Of a DNA stretch of 64,000 nucleotides, positions 53,598 to 62,195 are shown piece by piece. Numbering within the stretch: position 1 is the first letter of the stretch; the number at the start of each line of letters is the position of its first letter. Made by a program: the position numbers and the translations under genes. The stretch lies in the NCBI GenBank assembly GCA_047621305.1, contig JBLHNB010000016.1, positions 7,188 to 71,187 on the forward strand, given 5' to 3'. The DNA is from Colwellia_A sp047621305 (GTDB taxonomy: Bacteria > Pseudomonadota > Gammaproteobacteria > Enterobacterales > Alteromonadaceae). The notes beneath the pieces were generated by a model, which was not told where the DNA came from, did no database searches, and saw only the letters and a list, made by a program, of their open reading frames with translations.

Positions 53598-54334
53598 TCA
53601 CCGGAACCCTTCTTTTACCAGCAAGTCATGCGACTTTTGAATCCCAACGTCAGTTAATGGTTGCTCCCAATCATAGCTATTCAATAATCGTTGTATGTTA
53701 TTAACCAAAGGTGAGTTCAGCTCTACAGCACTATCATGAGTACTAGTTTCATCTGTAGGGCCTTGAAGTTGTGATGAATATTGAGTAGCACGTTGCACTT
53801 GCTTAAAACCTGCAACTATTGCCCAGGCCCCTAGATACAAATCTTGAGCGTGGTTTTCGTGTTCACCGACCAACATTAATTCACCAGAAAGAGCAGCATT
53901 GTCGATAACATTCCTAAAAGCTTGCTGACAACGGCCATTAGCATGTGCCATACGTTCATTCCACATCAAAGAGGCGCGTTTTAGTGTGTATTCATTACTG
54001 ACAAATATCTCTAGTTGAGAATCAAAAGGATAAACTTGTACTTTACTGGGACATATCAAGGCTGTAGCTAATATTTTTTCAGGAGTAGTTAAAGGCAATT
54101 TTAATACTCTGTCGTAAACATTACTTACATGAGAAAACACCTGTAATGCAAGAGCAAAGATCATATCTTCTTTACATTGCATATGCTTATAAATAGACCC
54201 ATCGATAACCCTGCGGCTTTTGACACGGCTGACATAGTGAAATCCGTTAATGATGATTTCAAAATGCAGCTAGCGGCGGAGGTTAGAATAAGCTCTTCTT
54301 GTTCTTTGGGACTATATTTAGGTGCAGGGGCCAT
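53598..54334 (-). pseudogene. TetR-family regulator with a single-base frameshift
   Basis: From the ATG at 54334 the protein reads as a TetR N-terminus (LTSAASCILKSSLTDFTMSA, AGLSMG). It then loses frame at about 54194-54202. Inserting one base in the GGG run restores GSIYKHMQCKED, which continues into the intact 194-aa C-terminal frame (53598-54182). The HTH and ligand domains are thus on different frames. It is either a real null mutation or a sequencing error. It is divergent from hup, with a roughly 230-bp gap. Confidence 0.75.
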
Positions 54335-54561
54335 ATCAATTACTTAAAGAAGGTAAAATGAGTTATCAACTTGATACTGTTTGTATATATGAGATTCAAT
54401 AACAACCTCATAAACTGTACTAATTTAATAATTTTTTATAGGGTATCAAGATAGTTAACGTTTACAAAGTAATAATGATACTTATCCTAACCGACCTTTA
54501 TTATTGCGCTTTTCATATTAATCAGTATTATCTAATCAACCAATTTTGAGGACAAATAACA

Positions 54562-54837
54562 ATGAATAAATCTGAATTAATTGAAAAAATTGCTGTAGGT
54601 GCAGATATTTCAAAAGCATCTGCTGGTCGTGCTCTAGGTAGCTTCATTTCAGCCGTAACTGAAGAGTTAGCCGAGGGAGGCGAAGTCGCCTTGGTAGGTT
54701 TTGGTACGTATAAAGTAAATGAGCGAGCAGCTCGTAAAGGACGTAACCCACAAACAGGCGCTGAAATTAATATTGCTGCCGCTAAAGTTCCTAGTTTTAA
54801 AGCAGGTAAAGCTTTAAAGGATTCATGTAACAGCTAG
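54562..54837 (+). CDS. HU-family DNA-binding protein
   Basis: A 91-aa histone-like protein with the standard HU start MNKSELIEKIAVGADISKAS, the GFGTYKVNERAARKGRNPQTG beta-arm segment and the basic C-terminus. Ribosome site GAGG lies upstream. Its position inside the island suggests a mobile extra copy. Such proteins can aid recombinase-mediated integration or alter chromatin. It is the only plus-strand gene in this part of the island until the WYL gene. Confidence 0.92.
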   Translation: MNKSELIEKIAVGADISKASAGRALGSFISAVTEELAEGGEVALVGFGTYKVNERAARKGRNPQTGAEINIAAAKVPSFKAGKALKDSCNS

Positions 54838-54897
54838 TAATATTAATAAATGGATACTGAGGCGGTATCCATTTATTAGAAGGGTATTAACTTTTCA

Positions 54898-55134
54898 TTA
54901 CCTACTTTTTTTAGGCGACAATCTAAAATGTAAGTCATTAACGGCTTGAACAAATTTATCAAATTGATCCCAATTATCAAATTCAGCTATAGAGCCATTA
55001 TAAGCCTCATCTTCTGGGCCTATTCTTAATTCCGGCATACCATGATTATCTACGACTTCAACTTCACATTTAAACCGATTTCCCTTATTGTCATTCGCTG
55101 TGACAACCTCGCCAAAAAAGAATTGAGCACCCAT
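54898..55134 (-). CDS. Small protein (78 aa), last gene of the CBASS-like operon
   Basis: A 78-aa acidic, soluble, beta-rich protein (FKCEVEVVDNHGMPELRIG). No family is recognised. It lies 58 bp after the papain-like gene in the same direction. It ends near the hup gene, which is on the opposite strand. Confidence 0.55.
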   Translation of the reverse strand: MGAQFFFGEVVTANDNKGNRFKCEVEVVDNHGMPELRIGPEDEAYNGSIAEFDNWDQFDKFVQAVNDLHFRLSPKKSR

Positions 55135-55192
55135 AAAATTTTCCTTACTTTAATTTTTAATTGAATAATTAACTTAAACTTACATTAAGAAT

Positions 55193-55762
55193 TTAACTGG
55201 CAATACCAATACTATGTGCCACCCCTGATATCAGACTATCAATTTGGTTATCGTTTAAAACATATTTGGGCACATATTTCATACCCGTTGGTAGGTCACT
55301 TTGCTGACAAAGTAGCGCACCTCGATTATGGCCAAAAGATGAAACGATAAAGTCTCTTAGAACACTGTTACCTTCTATTTGATAAGCGATTCTAAAAAGT
55401 GATAAGTCGCCAATCCAACTATCAATCTCTATCCAGCAGTGACCACTCCAAGACTTTGAGATAATATTTCCCGACTTTTTTGGTTCAGGTAAATTCTTTT
55501 TGCACTTAAAAATGGTTTTTCCTGATATTTTCAAATCTCCAGCGACTACCATTGCTGGTATACCATGATAGTCTTTTAAATAACCTGCCCACATAGCACT
55601 CAGCATTGCACAGGCACCAAAAGAAGGTGGTATGTTCCTCATGATTTCACGGGCAACCTCAAGTAACTTTTGAGGATCATCTACCCCATATTCAGAATAT
55701 AACTTTGCGTCATCGACACTACGATAACGAGATATCAGTTGATTTATTGTTTTATTTTGCAT
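55193..55762 (-). CDS. Papain/transglutaminase-like protein
   Basis: A 189-aa protein with a Cys-His-Asp pattern spaced like a papain or transglutaminase fold: PSFGACAMLSAMW (C51), SGHCWIEIDSW (H108) and WIGDLSLF (D119). There is no signal peptide. It lies 22 bp after a small membrane-protein gene in the CBASS-like operon. If enzymatic, it could act as a peptidase or deconjugase, comparable in position to the JAB peptidase Cap3 of type II CBASS; this is inference. Confidence 0.55.
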   Translation of the reverse strand: MQNKTINQLISRYRSVDDAKLYSEYGVDDPQKLLEVAREIMRNIPPSFGACAMLSAMWAGYLKDYHGIPAMVVAGDLKISGKTIFKCKKNLPEPKKSGNIISKSWSGHCWIEIDSWIGDLSLFRIAYQIEGNSVLRDFIVSSFGHNRGALLCQQSDLPTGMKYVPKYVLNDNQIDSLISGVAHSIGIAS

Positions 55763-55784
55763 TATACACCTTGAATGAGACCAG

Positions 55785-56108
55785 CTACCTTGAAACAGTC
55801 TTAAAGCTTATTTTTGTTCCCAATATGTAGCCAATAACTAAAAATACGTACTTCAACCTAGCAACAATTGACGAAATAGCACTTTGAGCGTCTGTTATAT
55901 CAGAGCTGGTACTGGAGAAAAACACGACTAAAGAATAATCAAATTTCCAACCGATGAGTAACGAAAAGAGCAATACTGAAAGTACACAGGGGGTTATCAA
56001 GTCAATTTGTTCCGCAAGCTGCAAAACACCTGCGGTAACAAGAAAATAACTTAAACCTCCTAGTACTGTTCCTACGAATAAAGCGCCAATTAGCTCGATA
56101 AATACCAT
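55785..56108 (-). CDS. Small membrane protein in the CBASS-like operon
   Basis: A 107-aa protein with about three hydrophobic segments: ELIGALFVGTVLGGLSYFL, LITPCVLSVLLFSLLIGW and YVFLVIGYILG. No motif is recognised. It lies 18 bp after the second CD-NTase gene and 22 bp before the papain-like gene. Membrane proteins are frequent CBASS effectors, so it is a candidate effector for that CD-NTase. Confidence 0.6.
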   Translation of the reverse strand: MVFIELIGALFVGTVLGGLSYFLVTAGVLQLAEQIDLITPCVLSVLLFSLLIGWKFDYSLVVFFSSTSSDITDAQSAISSIVARLKYVFLVIGYILGTKISFKTVSR

Positions 56109-56126
56109 AATTTTTTCCTATTAATT

Positions 56127-57447
56127 CTATGCTACATTAACGAATACAGGGCCACTTCTCGCAATGCACTTTCCACCTTTTACAGCTACTGCTTCAACCC
56201 AATGTTGACCTGCATATGCTGTTGACTCTTTATGTATGGGATTACCTTTAAAAAACTTCCCCCGAAGACATTGGCTTTCTAATGCCTCGGCTCCATTATT
56301 AACAACTTGCCAATAAATTTGTGTTTCATGGCACAATTCGTCCTTAACGACAAACCTTATCCAACATGACTTAGGGACTGATTTATAGACAGCTAAATCA
56401 CCTAAAGCAACTGACGTTTTTCCTTTTTGAACAACAGCTTTAACATTTAACTTCGAAGGATAAGAAACAAGTGGCCAGCGTAGCGCTTCACAGTGGCTGG
56501 GTAGATTTAATGTCGCTTTCTTTTTACGGGCGCGGCTTTAGCAAATTTATCACCAAATATCTTTTGCCATTTTTCAATAGATTTAGCTTTATCCATTTCG
56601 CCATAAGCATCATTTACCCATGCGTTATATTTTTTTACTTGGGCCTTAAAATTTTGATATTTATTCTCATCCCAATGTCGATTGAAATTCTCTTCCTCAT
56701 CAACAGGGTTGTTTACAATTGGCATCGAATCATTTTTGTCCAGACAGTCATTTAGCCTGTTGAAGAAAGTCTTAAAGGTAGTGGGTAAATCCTTAAAGTC
56801 ATCAGTACCAAAGTACTTGTCCAAACTAGTCACCCTTGAGGCAACTATTGTAGTTAGCAAAATAGATTTAACAGAAAATGTTTGTTTGTGATCTCGTAAA
56901 TACTTAAACAGTCTGATTGATTTTATTAAGTTGTTATTGGCAACAACTTTGTTCTTATCTTTAACCCAATCACTAAATTCAACACTTGAGCATGATTCAA
57001 GTTTGTTCGTTAACTTATTGCAAACAAACTCTTGTTGACCCAGCAATCCACTTTTGCGGATGCACGGCACTACATCAATATGAAATTCACCAGCATAGTT
57101 TAGTTTTACACAGCGAGTTTGCCTTGACGCTTTTCCTTTATATGTTGATGAATTGTTAAACAATTCATATACTTTTTGAATGTAGTCTTTGGGTTCCCAA
57201 CCTTTTATTGGCTTGAGATATACAACTACATCGGCATCAAAAATTGCTTTTTTACGGTTGGTTTAATTATCGTCCTGTGCGAGTAACTGCCTTGAGGGAT
57301 TGCAGTAATAAATGCAGCCTTAAAGCTATCACTGTCTTTTATGAAGCTTGTTATTGTTGCAACGCGTTTTTCCAACGTATCAATTCTGTGTTGGTTTAAA
57401 TTCACATTATTTAGCAGGAATTCATTAAAGTGTTTCACTAGTTTCAT
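56127..57447 (-). pseudogene. Second CD-NTase with C-terminal sensor-like domain, two frameshifts
   Basis: The first frame (57447-57226) carries the N-terminus and the GS motif (PQGSYSHRTIIKP, G53, S54). After a run of six A residues (57248-57253) the -1 frame continues as KKAIFDADVVVYLKPIKGWE with the catalytic Asp pair, then GEFHIDVVPC with the third Asp. That frame ends at 56507. A second -1 shift at about 56516-56526 leads into a beta-rich C-terminal domain (ETQIYWQVVNNGAEAL, YAGQHWVEAVAVKG) resembling the AGS_C nucleotide-sensor domain. Its start overlaps the TM-SAVED stop by 4 bp. Inactive if the shifts are real deletions; the first lies on a canonical -1 slippery heptamer. Confidence 0.78.
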
Positions 57448-58523
57448 TTGACTACCTCATAACCGTTTACTGTGCCATTGAAGGCAATGCCCCAAGGATG
57501 GGTTTTGACTTCATGATCAGGATTAAAGTGATGAAACACTATTTTAGGCAAGTGACCTTGATTTAGAACCGAGCCAAGTCGAAATACGAATGATGCTTGT
57601 GCTGCAACGAAAAAATCCACTTTTTCCAAATTAGGGTAATTGGGAATAATTTCATTATTGATAAATTCCAAAATGTTTTTGACTAACCGCTCTTGTTTTT
57701 CCCCACTGCATATTTTGTCATAGCCGTAGTAACCCGATTCAAAAGTTACCTTGAAAAGAGCACCGTCAGGGAATTCTTCATCAATATTATTCAGCCGTAA
57801 CGGCAAACTAAGAGAGACTGCAATATTTACGCTAGTAGCATCATTGGCTCTTTTGTTCATATTTTCAAAAATGAGCTTTTCACCGTCATCGAGTTGTTCG
57901 TTGAAATGCCATTTTTTATTTTGCCTATCCCAGTCAGCAACATGCACATTTTGCATATTACTAACAAGGTGTCCCGCAGCCGCAAGCATCGGAACTGGCG
58001 CAACGCCCCCATAAACCACATATTTCTTCCCATTACTTAATGAGCGGCCACTATCTTTAATCGTTTGAGGAATTCGGCATATTTGATTTAATTGCTCATG
58101 TAACTCATCGATATTAATTGTCTTATGGCTATTATCAAATTCAACATCGAACGGTTGTGGTTTAATGCGTTTTAATTTTTTTGGCATGTAATTTTGTACG
58201 TCATCAATGCTGTGGTCAATTAGCCCCATATGACGGATTTTTATCAATTGAGAATCATCAGCTTCTTTTCTGTCTTGATATTCCGTGTAAAAAACCATAA
58301 GCAAAGAGGTGACAATTAGGCCAATGCAGAACTCCACATTTCCCCCTCCAAGCGTTAAGGGAATATCCCCCCATTTCGTAGGTATTACTATATTTGCGCT
58401 AAGGGCCGCTAAACTGGTTAATGACCAAACTAAAATCAGTTTGGCAAAAGAATTAATACTCGGTTTTCTAAGTCCTTCAACGTACCAACGTAAAAAACTT
58501 AATATTAAATGTGCTATTTTCAT
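57444..58523 (-). CDS. cap14: TM-SAVED CBASS effector (Cap14-like)
   Basis: About 359 aa from the ATG at 58523. It has two N-terminal TM helices (FAKLILVWSLTSLAALSANI and FCIGLIVTSLLMVFY), then a SAVED domain with YVVYGGVAPVPMLAAAGHLV and VDFFVAAQASFVFRLGSVLN-type strands. SAVED binds cyclic oligonucleotides, and the membrane helices would disrupt the inner membrane. It is 4 bp after the E2 gene; a longer start at 58583 would overlap E2. The naming follows the 2TM-SAVED effector group. Confidence 0.82.
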   Translation of the reverse strand: MKIAHLILSFLRWYVEGLRKPSINSFAKLILVWSLTSLAALSANIVIPTKWGDIPLTLGGGNVEFCIGLIVTSLLMVFYTEYQDRKEADDSQLIKIRHMGLIDHSIDDVQNYMPKKLKRIKPQPFDVEFDNSHKTINIDELHEQLNQICRIPQTIKDSGRSLSNGKKYVVYGGVAPVPMLAAAGHLVSNMQNVHVADWDRQNKKWHFNEQLDDGEKLIFENMNKRANDATSVNIAVSLSLPLRLNNIDEEFPDGALFKVTFESGYYGYDKICSGEKQERLVKNILEFINNEIIPNYPNLEKVDFFVAAQASFVFRLGSVLNQGHLPKIVFHHFNPDHEVKTHPWGIAFNGTVNGYEVVK

Positions 58524-58527
58524 AATT

Positions 58528-58983
58528 TTATAAAACCTTTCCTTTAATAAAGTGTTCGTTTGCGTCCGGGTGTTCACCACCACCGTACCAGTGGCCTGTG
58601 GCTAACCACCCAGAAAAATACATAAACCACAATGAAGCCCAGGGCACTATTGTGTCACTAAGAAATTTGTCGTTTGACCATTCTCCCGATGAAGGAAGGT
58701 AAAGACACAGCTTGGTTTTTGTCTCGTTAAATATGTAGATATGAGGTGGTGCCTTACCATTTGTCACTTCATAAATATTTGGATCAATCACATAAATTTT
58801 TGGCGGATTATTTATGTCATAAATTAATTTTATTTTGTAATCGCCATAAGCTTCATCTAGCTGGAGACGGCAAAGCCAAATCAGCTTCCCCCTTTTTATG
58901 TACCCTTTTCCCTGTGGATATTTAGCTTTCAATAGATACAGTTGCTTACTTAGGCTTATCGCCGTGTCGGTGAAAAATTTCAA
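58528..58983 (-). CDS. E2-like protein of type II-short CBASS
   Basis: A 151-aa protein with a UBC-like fold pattern: LPSSGEWSNDKFLSDTIVPW, WLATGHWYGGGEHP and the likely active cysteine C93 in KLCLYLP. This matches the standalone E2-like conjugation proteins of type II-short CBASS, which attach the CD-NTase C-terminus to a target and prime it. No E1 or JAB gene is present, consistent with the short subtype. It lies 2 bp after the CD-NTase gene. Confidence 0.85.
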   Translation of the reverse strand: MKFFTDTAISLSKQLYLLKAKYPQGKGYIKRGKLIWLCRLQLDEAYGDYKIKLIYDINNPPKIYVIDPNIYEVTNGKAPPHIYIFNETKTKLCLYLPSSGEWSNDKFLSDTIVPWASLWFMYFSGWLATGHWYGGGEHPDANEHFIKGKVL

Positions 58984-58985
58984 TG

Positions 58986-60203
58986 TTATTTACCAAAGAA
59001 AGTATTGGCTTTTACAGGTGTTGCTGTTGCAACTGTGGAGATAGCTCCTGTCTTTTTTATAAATAGATTATTGCTTTCCCGTTTTTCATTGAGTACTTGA
59101 TAGTGCTTCTCTATTGCGCTAGAAGAAGTACCTTCACCGAGTAGTTCATTTAATTTCTCTTTAATTAAAGGTAATGACCCCACACTAGCGAGTTCTCTTA
59201 ATTTCTCGACAAAGTCACTGTGCCAATAATGGAATGCCTCTACCCGTTTAACATCAACATTCCATTTTTCAGCAAAATTCTCATGCTGATTTTTAGGGTT
59301 AGCAACCCACATTTCAATTTTCCCATCGACTACTTTAGTTTCAATATACCCGGTCATGCTTTCAACGACGGTAAGTAGTACTTCTAACTCATTGTTAAAC
59401 GGTTGTTGATTAACTAAATCTTTATAAGCTCTAGCAGCCAACGTTGTTAAAATGATTGATATCGGTGCTTTACCTTGATAATTCTCGTTGCCATAAAAGA
59501 GTAAGTCTCTATGACGTTTCATAATTTGAACAGCTCGCCTTAAAATGCCTTTGAATAAGGTATGTTTTGGCAATTCTTCTATGCTTTCTCCTTTTAAGGC
59601 TGCTCGTGCAAACATAGCATCAGAAAAACCAATATAAGTTGGTTCCATTTTTGCGATGCGATCAAAATATTGAGCATATCCCTTAGGATTAGACGCTTTC
59701 CATTCTTTCAATTTTTTATCCGGCACAGAGATCGCACCATATTCGTCGGCATTGTTTTGATCCGGTATGCCCGGTGTTATATCAAGGTGAAATTCATCCG
59801 CATAATTAAGTCGGCAACCCCGATTTAATTCACTGACTAAGTTTTCTAACTTTCCATTTTCTTTAATTCTAGCGATAACTTTTTGTCGGCATTGGTCAGG
59901 GTGAATACCCTCTGTATTTGGCAGGTAACAAATAAAATCTAAATCAAACTCTTCTCTAAACACTGGTTTTGATGTTGTCCCGATCCTCTGACTTCCCTGC
60001 GGGTATATCTCTACCCCATCAAACATAGAATCATCACTTTCGGCAAGCCATCGCCCAACTGACTTATATCGTTTTTCAGCGAGTTCTTTTTTTGATAAAG
60101 AAGGCTCTAAAGATTGGCATGCGTATTCCAGAAGTTCAGTAAACAGTGTCTTCTGTTTACCAGATAATGCAGCGTAGCTTTTCGTGTATAGATTAGTTTT
60201 CAT
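58986..60203 (-). CDS. cdnG: CD-NTase of type II-short CBASS (CdnG-like)
   Basis: A 405-aa nucleotidyltransferase with YPQGSQRIGTTSKPVFREEF (G70, S71), DLDF (D87, D89) and FHLDITPG (D141). A long helical region follows and the C-terminus ends in NTFFGK. A C-terminal Phe-Gly near the end is a plausible site for E2-mediated conjugation. It is the first gene after the divergent WYL regulator and starts the seven-gene operon. The clade is inferred from the E2 partner and sequence style. Confidence 0.85.
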   Translation of the reverse strand: MKTNLYTKSYAALSGKQKTLFTELLEYACQSLEPSLSKKELAEKRYKSVGRWLAESDDSMFDGVEIYPQGSQRIGTTSKPVFREEFDLDFICYLPNTEGIHPDQCRQKVIARIKENGKLENLVSELNRGCRLNYADEFHLDITPGIPDQNNADEYGAISVPDKKLKEWKASNPKGYAQYFDRIAKMEPTYIGFSDAMFARAALKGESIEELPKHTLFKGILRRAVQIMKRHRDLLFYGNENYQGKAPISIILTTLAARAYKDLVNQQPFNNELEVLLTVVESMTGYIETKVVDGKIEMWVANPKNQHENFAEKWNVDVKRVEAFHYWHSDFVEKLRELASVGSLPLIKEKLNELLGEGTSSSAIEKHYQVLNEKRESNNLFIKKTGAISTVATATPVKANTFFGK

Positions 60204-60276
60204 ATATTTTGATCCTATTTATTCATTATTATTCCTGCCTTCCACTTTTAATTAATTGAGTTTTTATTATTCAGTG

Positions 60277-60313
60277 TTAGTACAATAACTAGACTAAGGT
60301 ATCCTTATGATAC
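60277..60313. promoter_or_regulatory. Possible CapW operator in the CBASS/WYL divergent promoter
   Basis: Two dyads lie between the divergent genes: TAGT-ACAATA-ACTA (60278-60291) and GTATC-CTTAT-GATAC (60299-60313). Either would suit a dimeric HTH-WYL repressor. Binding is inferred only from position and symmetry. Confidence 0.4.
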
Positions 60314-60441
60314 AGTCAACATATTTTAATGGAAAATAAATGGATCTTCACATTCTAAACTTTGTGCCTTCATTGTATTTTATTGTCATTAATGGTATAT
60401 ACTTTAACCAGAGTTTATTAAATGGATTAGTGTTAACAACA

Positions 60442-61311
60442 ATGGCTGACTTAATAGGTGTTCCTCTCTCTCAGATTGAACGATTACGCTACATAGAATT
60501 TTGCTTGAAATTCTTAGGGGCATTTTCAAGATCAGATCTAATTGATAAATTTAATATTGGAACTGCTGCGGCGAGTAGAGACATTTCTTTATATAAAGAT
60601 AAAGCGCCTCAAAATTTTAATCATTCTTCTAATTCAAAAAATTATGCTTTAAGTGAATCTTGGAGATCACTCTTTGAATTTAGCTCATCCGAGATATTAA
60701 ATTTACTCACTGGTAGAACGGTTCAAAGTAATAACCGTGCTTATATTCCTAATGATATTTTGGATGTTATTGATGACCCACAAATTGAAGTCATCGCGCC
60801 GCTATCTAGAGCAATTTATAATAAGAAAGTGATCAACGTGGATTATTTCTCTAATTCAAGTGGATTCAGCAGCAAATTATTAATTCCACATGCTTATATC
60901 CATAACGGATTAAGATGGCATGTGAGAGCTTACGATAGACAAAAATCTAGATTTGCTGACTTTGTCATATCTAGGTTTCAGAAAGTTGAAATTACTGAAG
61001 AAGAAATATTGAGTGATGAATTTCAGAGCGATGACAATCAATGGAATCGCATCGTAGAACTAGAGATCGTTCCTCATCCTGACAACTCAACTCCGAAAGC
61101 CGTCATGTCTGAATTTAATATGGTTAATGGTGTATTGAAACACTCAATTAGGGCATCTTCTGTCGGTTATTTTCTTCAAAAATTATATGTAGATTGCTCA
61201 AAGGTCCCTCCAGAGAATCACTTTTATCGTCTTAAGCTTAAAAACAGATTATCCCTTTATGGGGTTGAAAATATGCATTTAGTGAAGAGCTTTGAAAAAT
61301 TTGAAGAATAG
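60442..61311 (+). CDS. capW: WYL-domain HTH regulator, CapW-like
   Basis: It has an N-terminal winged-HTH (LDLKF-like RSDLIDKFNIGTAAASRDIS) and a WYL domain (LSRAIYNKKVINVDYFSN, LIPHAYIHNGLRWHVRAYDR). A C-terminal WCX-type extension follows. It is divergent from the CBASS operon, the standard location of CapW repressors that derepress CBASS during infection. I chose the ATG at 60442 (290 aa); the frame is open 34 codons further upstream, but that extension is hydrophobic and atypical. Confidence 0.8.
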   Translation: MADLIGVPLSQIERLRYIEFCLKFLGAFSRSDLIDKFNIGTAAASRDISLYKDKAPQNFNHSSNSKNYALSESWRSLFEFSSSEILNLLTGRTVQSNNRAYIPNDILDVIDDPQIEVIAPLSRAIYNKKVINVDYFSNSSGFSSKLLIPHAYIHNGLRWHVRAYDRQKSRFADFVISRFQKVEITEEEILSDEFQSDDNQWNRIVELEIVPHPDNSTPKAVMSEFNMVNGVLKHSIRASSVGYFLQKLYVDCSKVPPENHFYRLKLKNRLSLYGVENMHLVKSFEKFEE

Positions 61312-61376
61312 TCAATTATTAAGCTGTCTGCACAGATACTTGTAATTAGAACTTTTAAATAAATTTATTCCTGTGC

Positions 61377-62146
61377 TTACACTTCATTTTGTAGAGTCTT
61401 AAGGTCATCAGAATTGATAACGCTATTTAACATAAGTAATTTAATTAAGCAGTGCCTTATAACTCTTTCCATACCAATAAATGTTGGGGCTAATGCGATT
61501 GCTTTAGCAAAATTTTTATCTGAAACCACAGGTTTGCCTGTTTGAATTTCGGCATGATCATGGCGAGGCTCAATCCATCTACCAAAGCTGACTCCTGTGT
61601 GCACATATTGGCTTCTTAAGTCATATGATGCACCAATTCTCTTTTGGAAATCATCAGGCTTTAGTTGGCACCATTCACTGTCTGCTTCAGTCCCTTTAAA
61701 AAAATCATCATCTATGAATGACGACAATGATTTAACAAATATTTTTTTAATTGATAGAACCTGTTTTGAAATAGCTTTTGCTATTTTTTTCCATCGGTTA
61801 GCTCTTTTTCAATAATATCTAAATACCCAAGTAACTCATGATTCATAACATCATTTTTTTCATATTTATATGTTCCGGCAATAATTTCACCAGCAGTAAT
61901 AAGGTGTAAATATGCAATCTCAGGTTCACGTTCTGCATTTTGCAATGCTTGCAGATAAAATTTACTGGCTGCTTGAAAAACTGATAAAAAATCTTCATCT
62001 ATTGACTCATCAGTCAACAATCTTTCTATCATAGAGACATGCGGATGCGATCCTAGATCGGCTTGTTCACGGGTCAATAAAGTTAGAATTAAAAGGCGAA
62101 TCGATGCGAAAAAAACTAAATTCCTTGACTGATACTGATCACTCAA
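61377..62146 (-). pseudogene. HEPN-domain gene remnant with a -1 frameshift
   Basis: Two frames join into one helical protein: a first part (62146-61781) ending at GGA-AAA-AAA-TAG, and a second part (to 61377) that follows in the -1 frame as KKIAKAISKQVLSIKKIFVK. The second part contains a HEPN-type LRSQYVHTG (R-x4-H). The A7 run at 61784-61790 is also a canonical -1 slippery heptamer. There is no ATG, only an in-frame TTG at 62146. An upstream stop at 62165-62167 lies just before the inverted-repeat cassette, so the 5' end may be deleted. HEPN proteins are RNases in defence systems. Confidence 0.55.
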
Positions 62147-62176
62147 GTTAGATTTTACAGAGTTCTACTGGAAGAG

Positions 62177-62190
62177 AAAAAAGTGATCGG
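62177..62190. repeat. Left arm of a 14-bp inverted repeat
   Basis: AAAAAAGTGATCGG is the exact reverse complement of 63932-63945. The two arms bracket the coiled-coil gene and the 84-aa ORF, about 1.77 kb. A further AGTGATCGG occurs at 63979-63987. Confidence 0.6.
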
Positions 62191-62195
62191 CTTGA

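Noticed and set aside
53560..53605. Plus-strand stretch resembling a c-di-GMP riboswitch core (GAAAGGCGG...GGCAACCAAGC).
   Set aside because: It overlaps the 3' end of the minus-strand TetR gene, no gene follows on the plus strand, and the pairing does not fit the GEMM consensus.
56507..56530. A programmed -1 shift at the second break of CD-NTase2.
   Set aside because: The zero-frame codons GTA-AAA-AGA do not form a good slippery heptamer; a simple base deletion in the A run is more likely.
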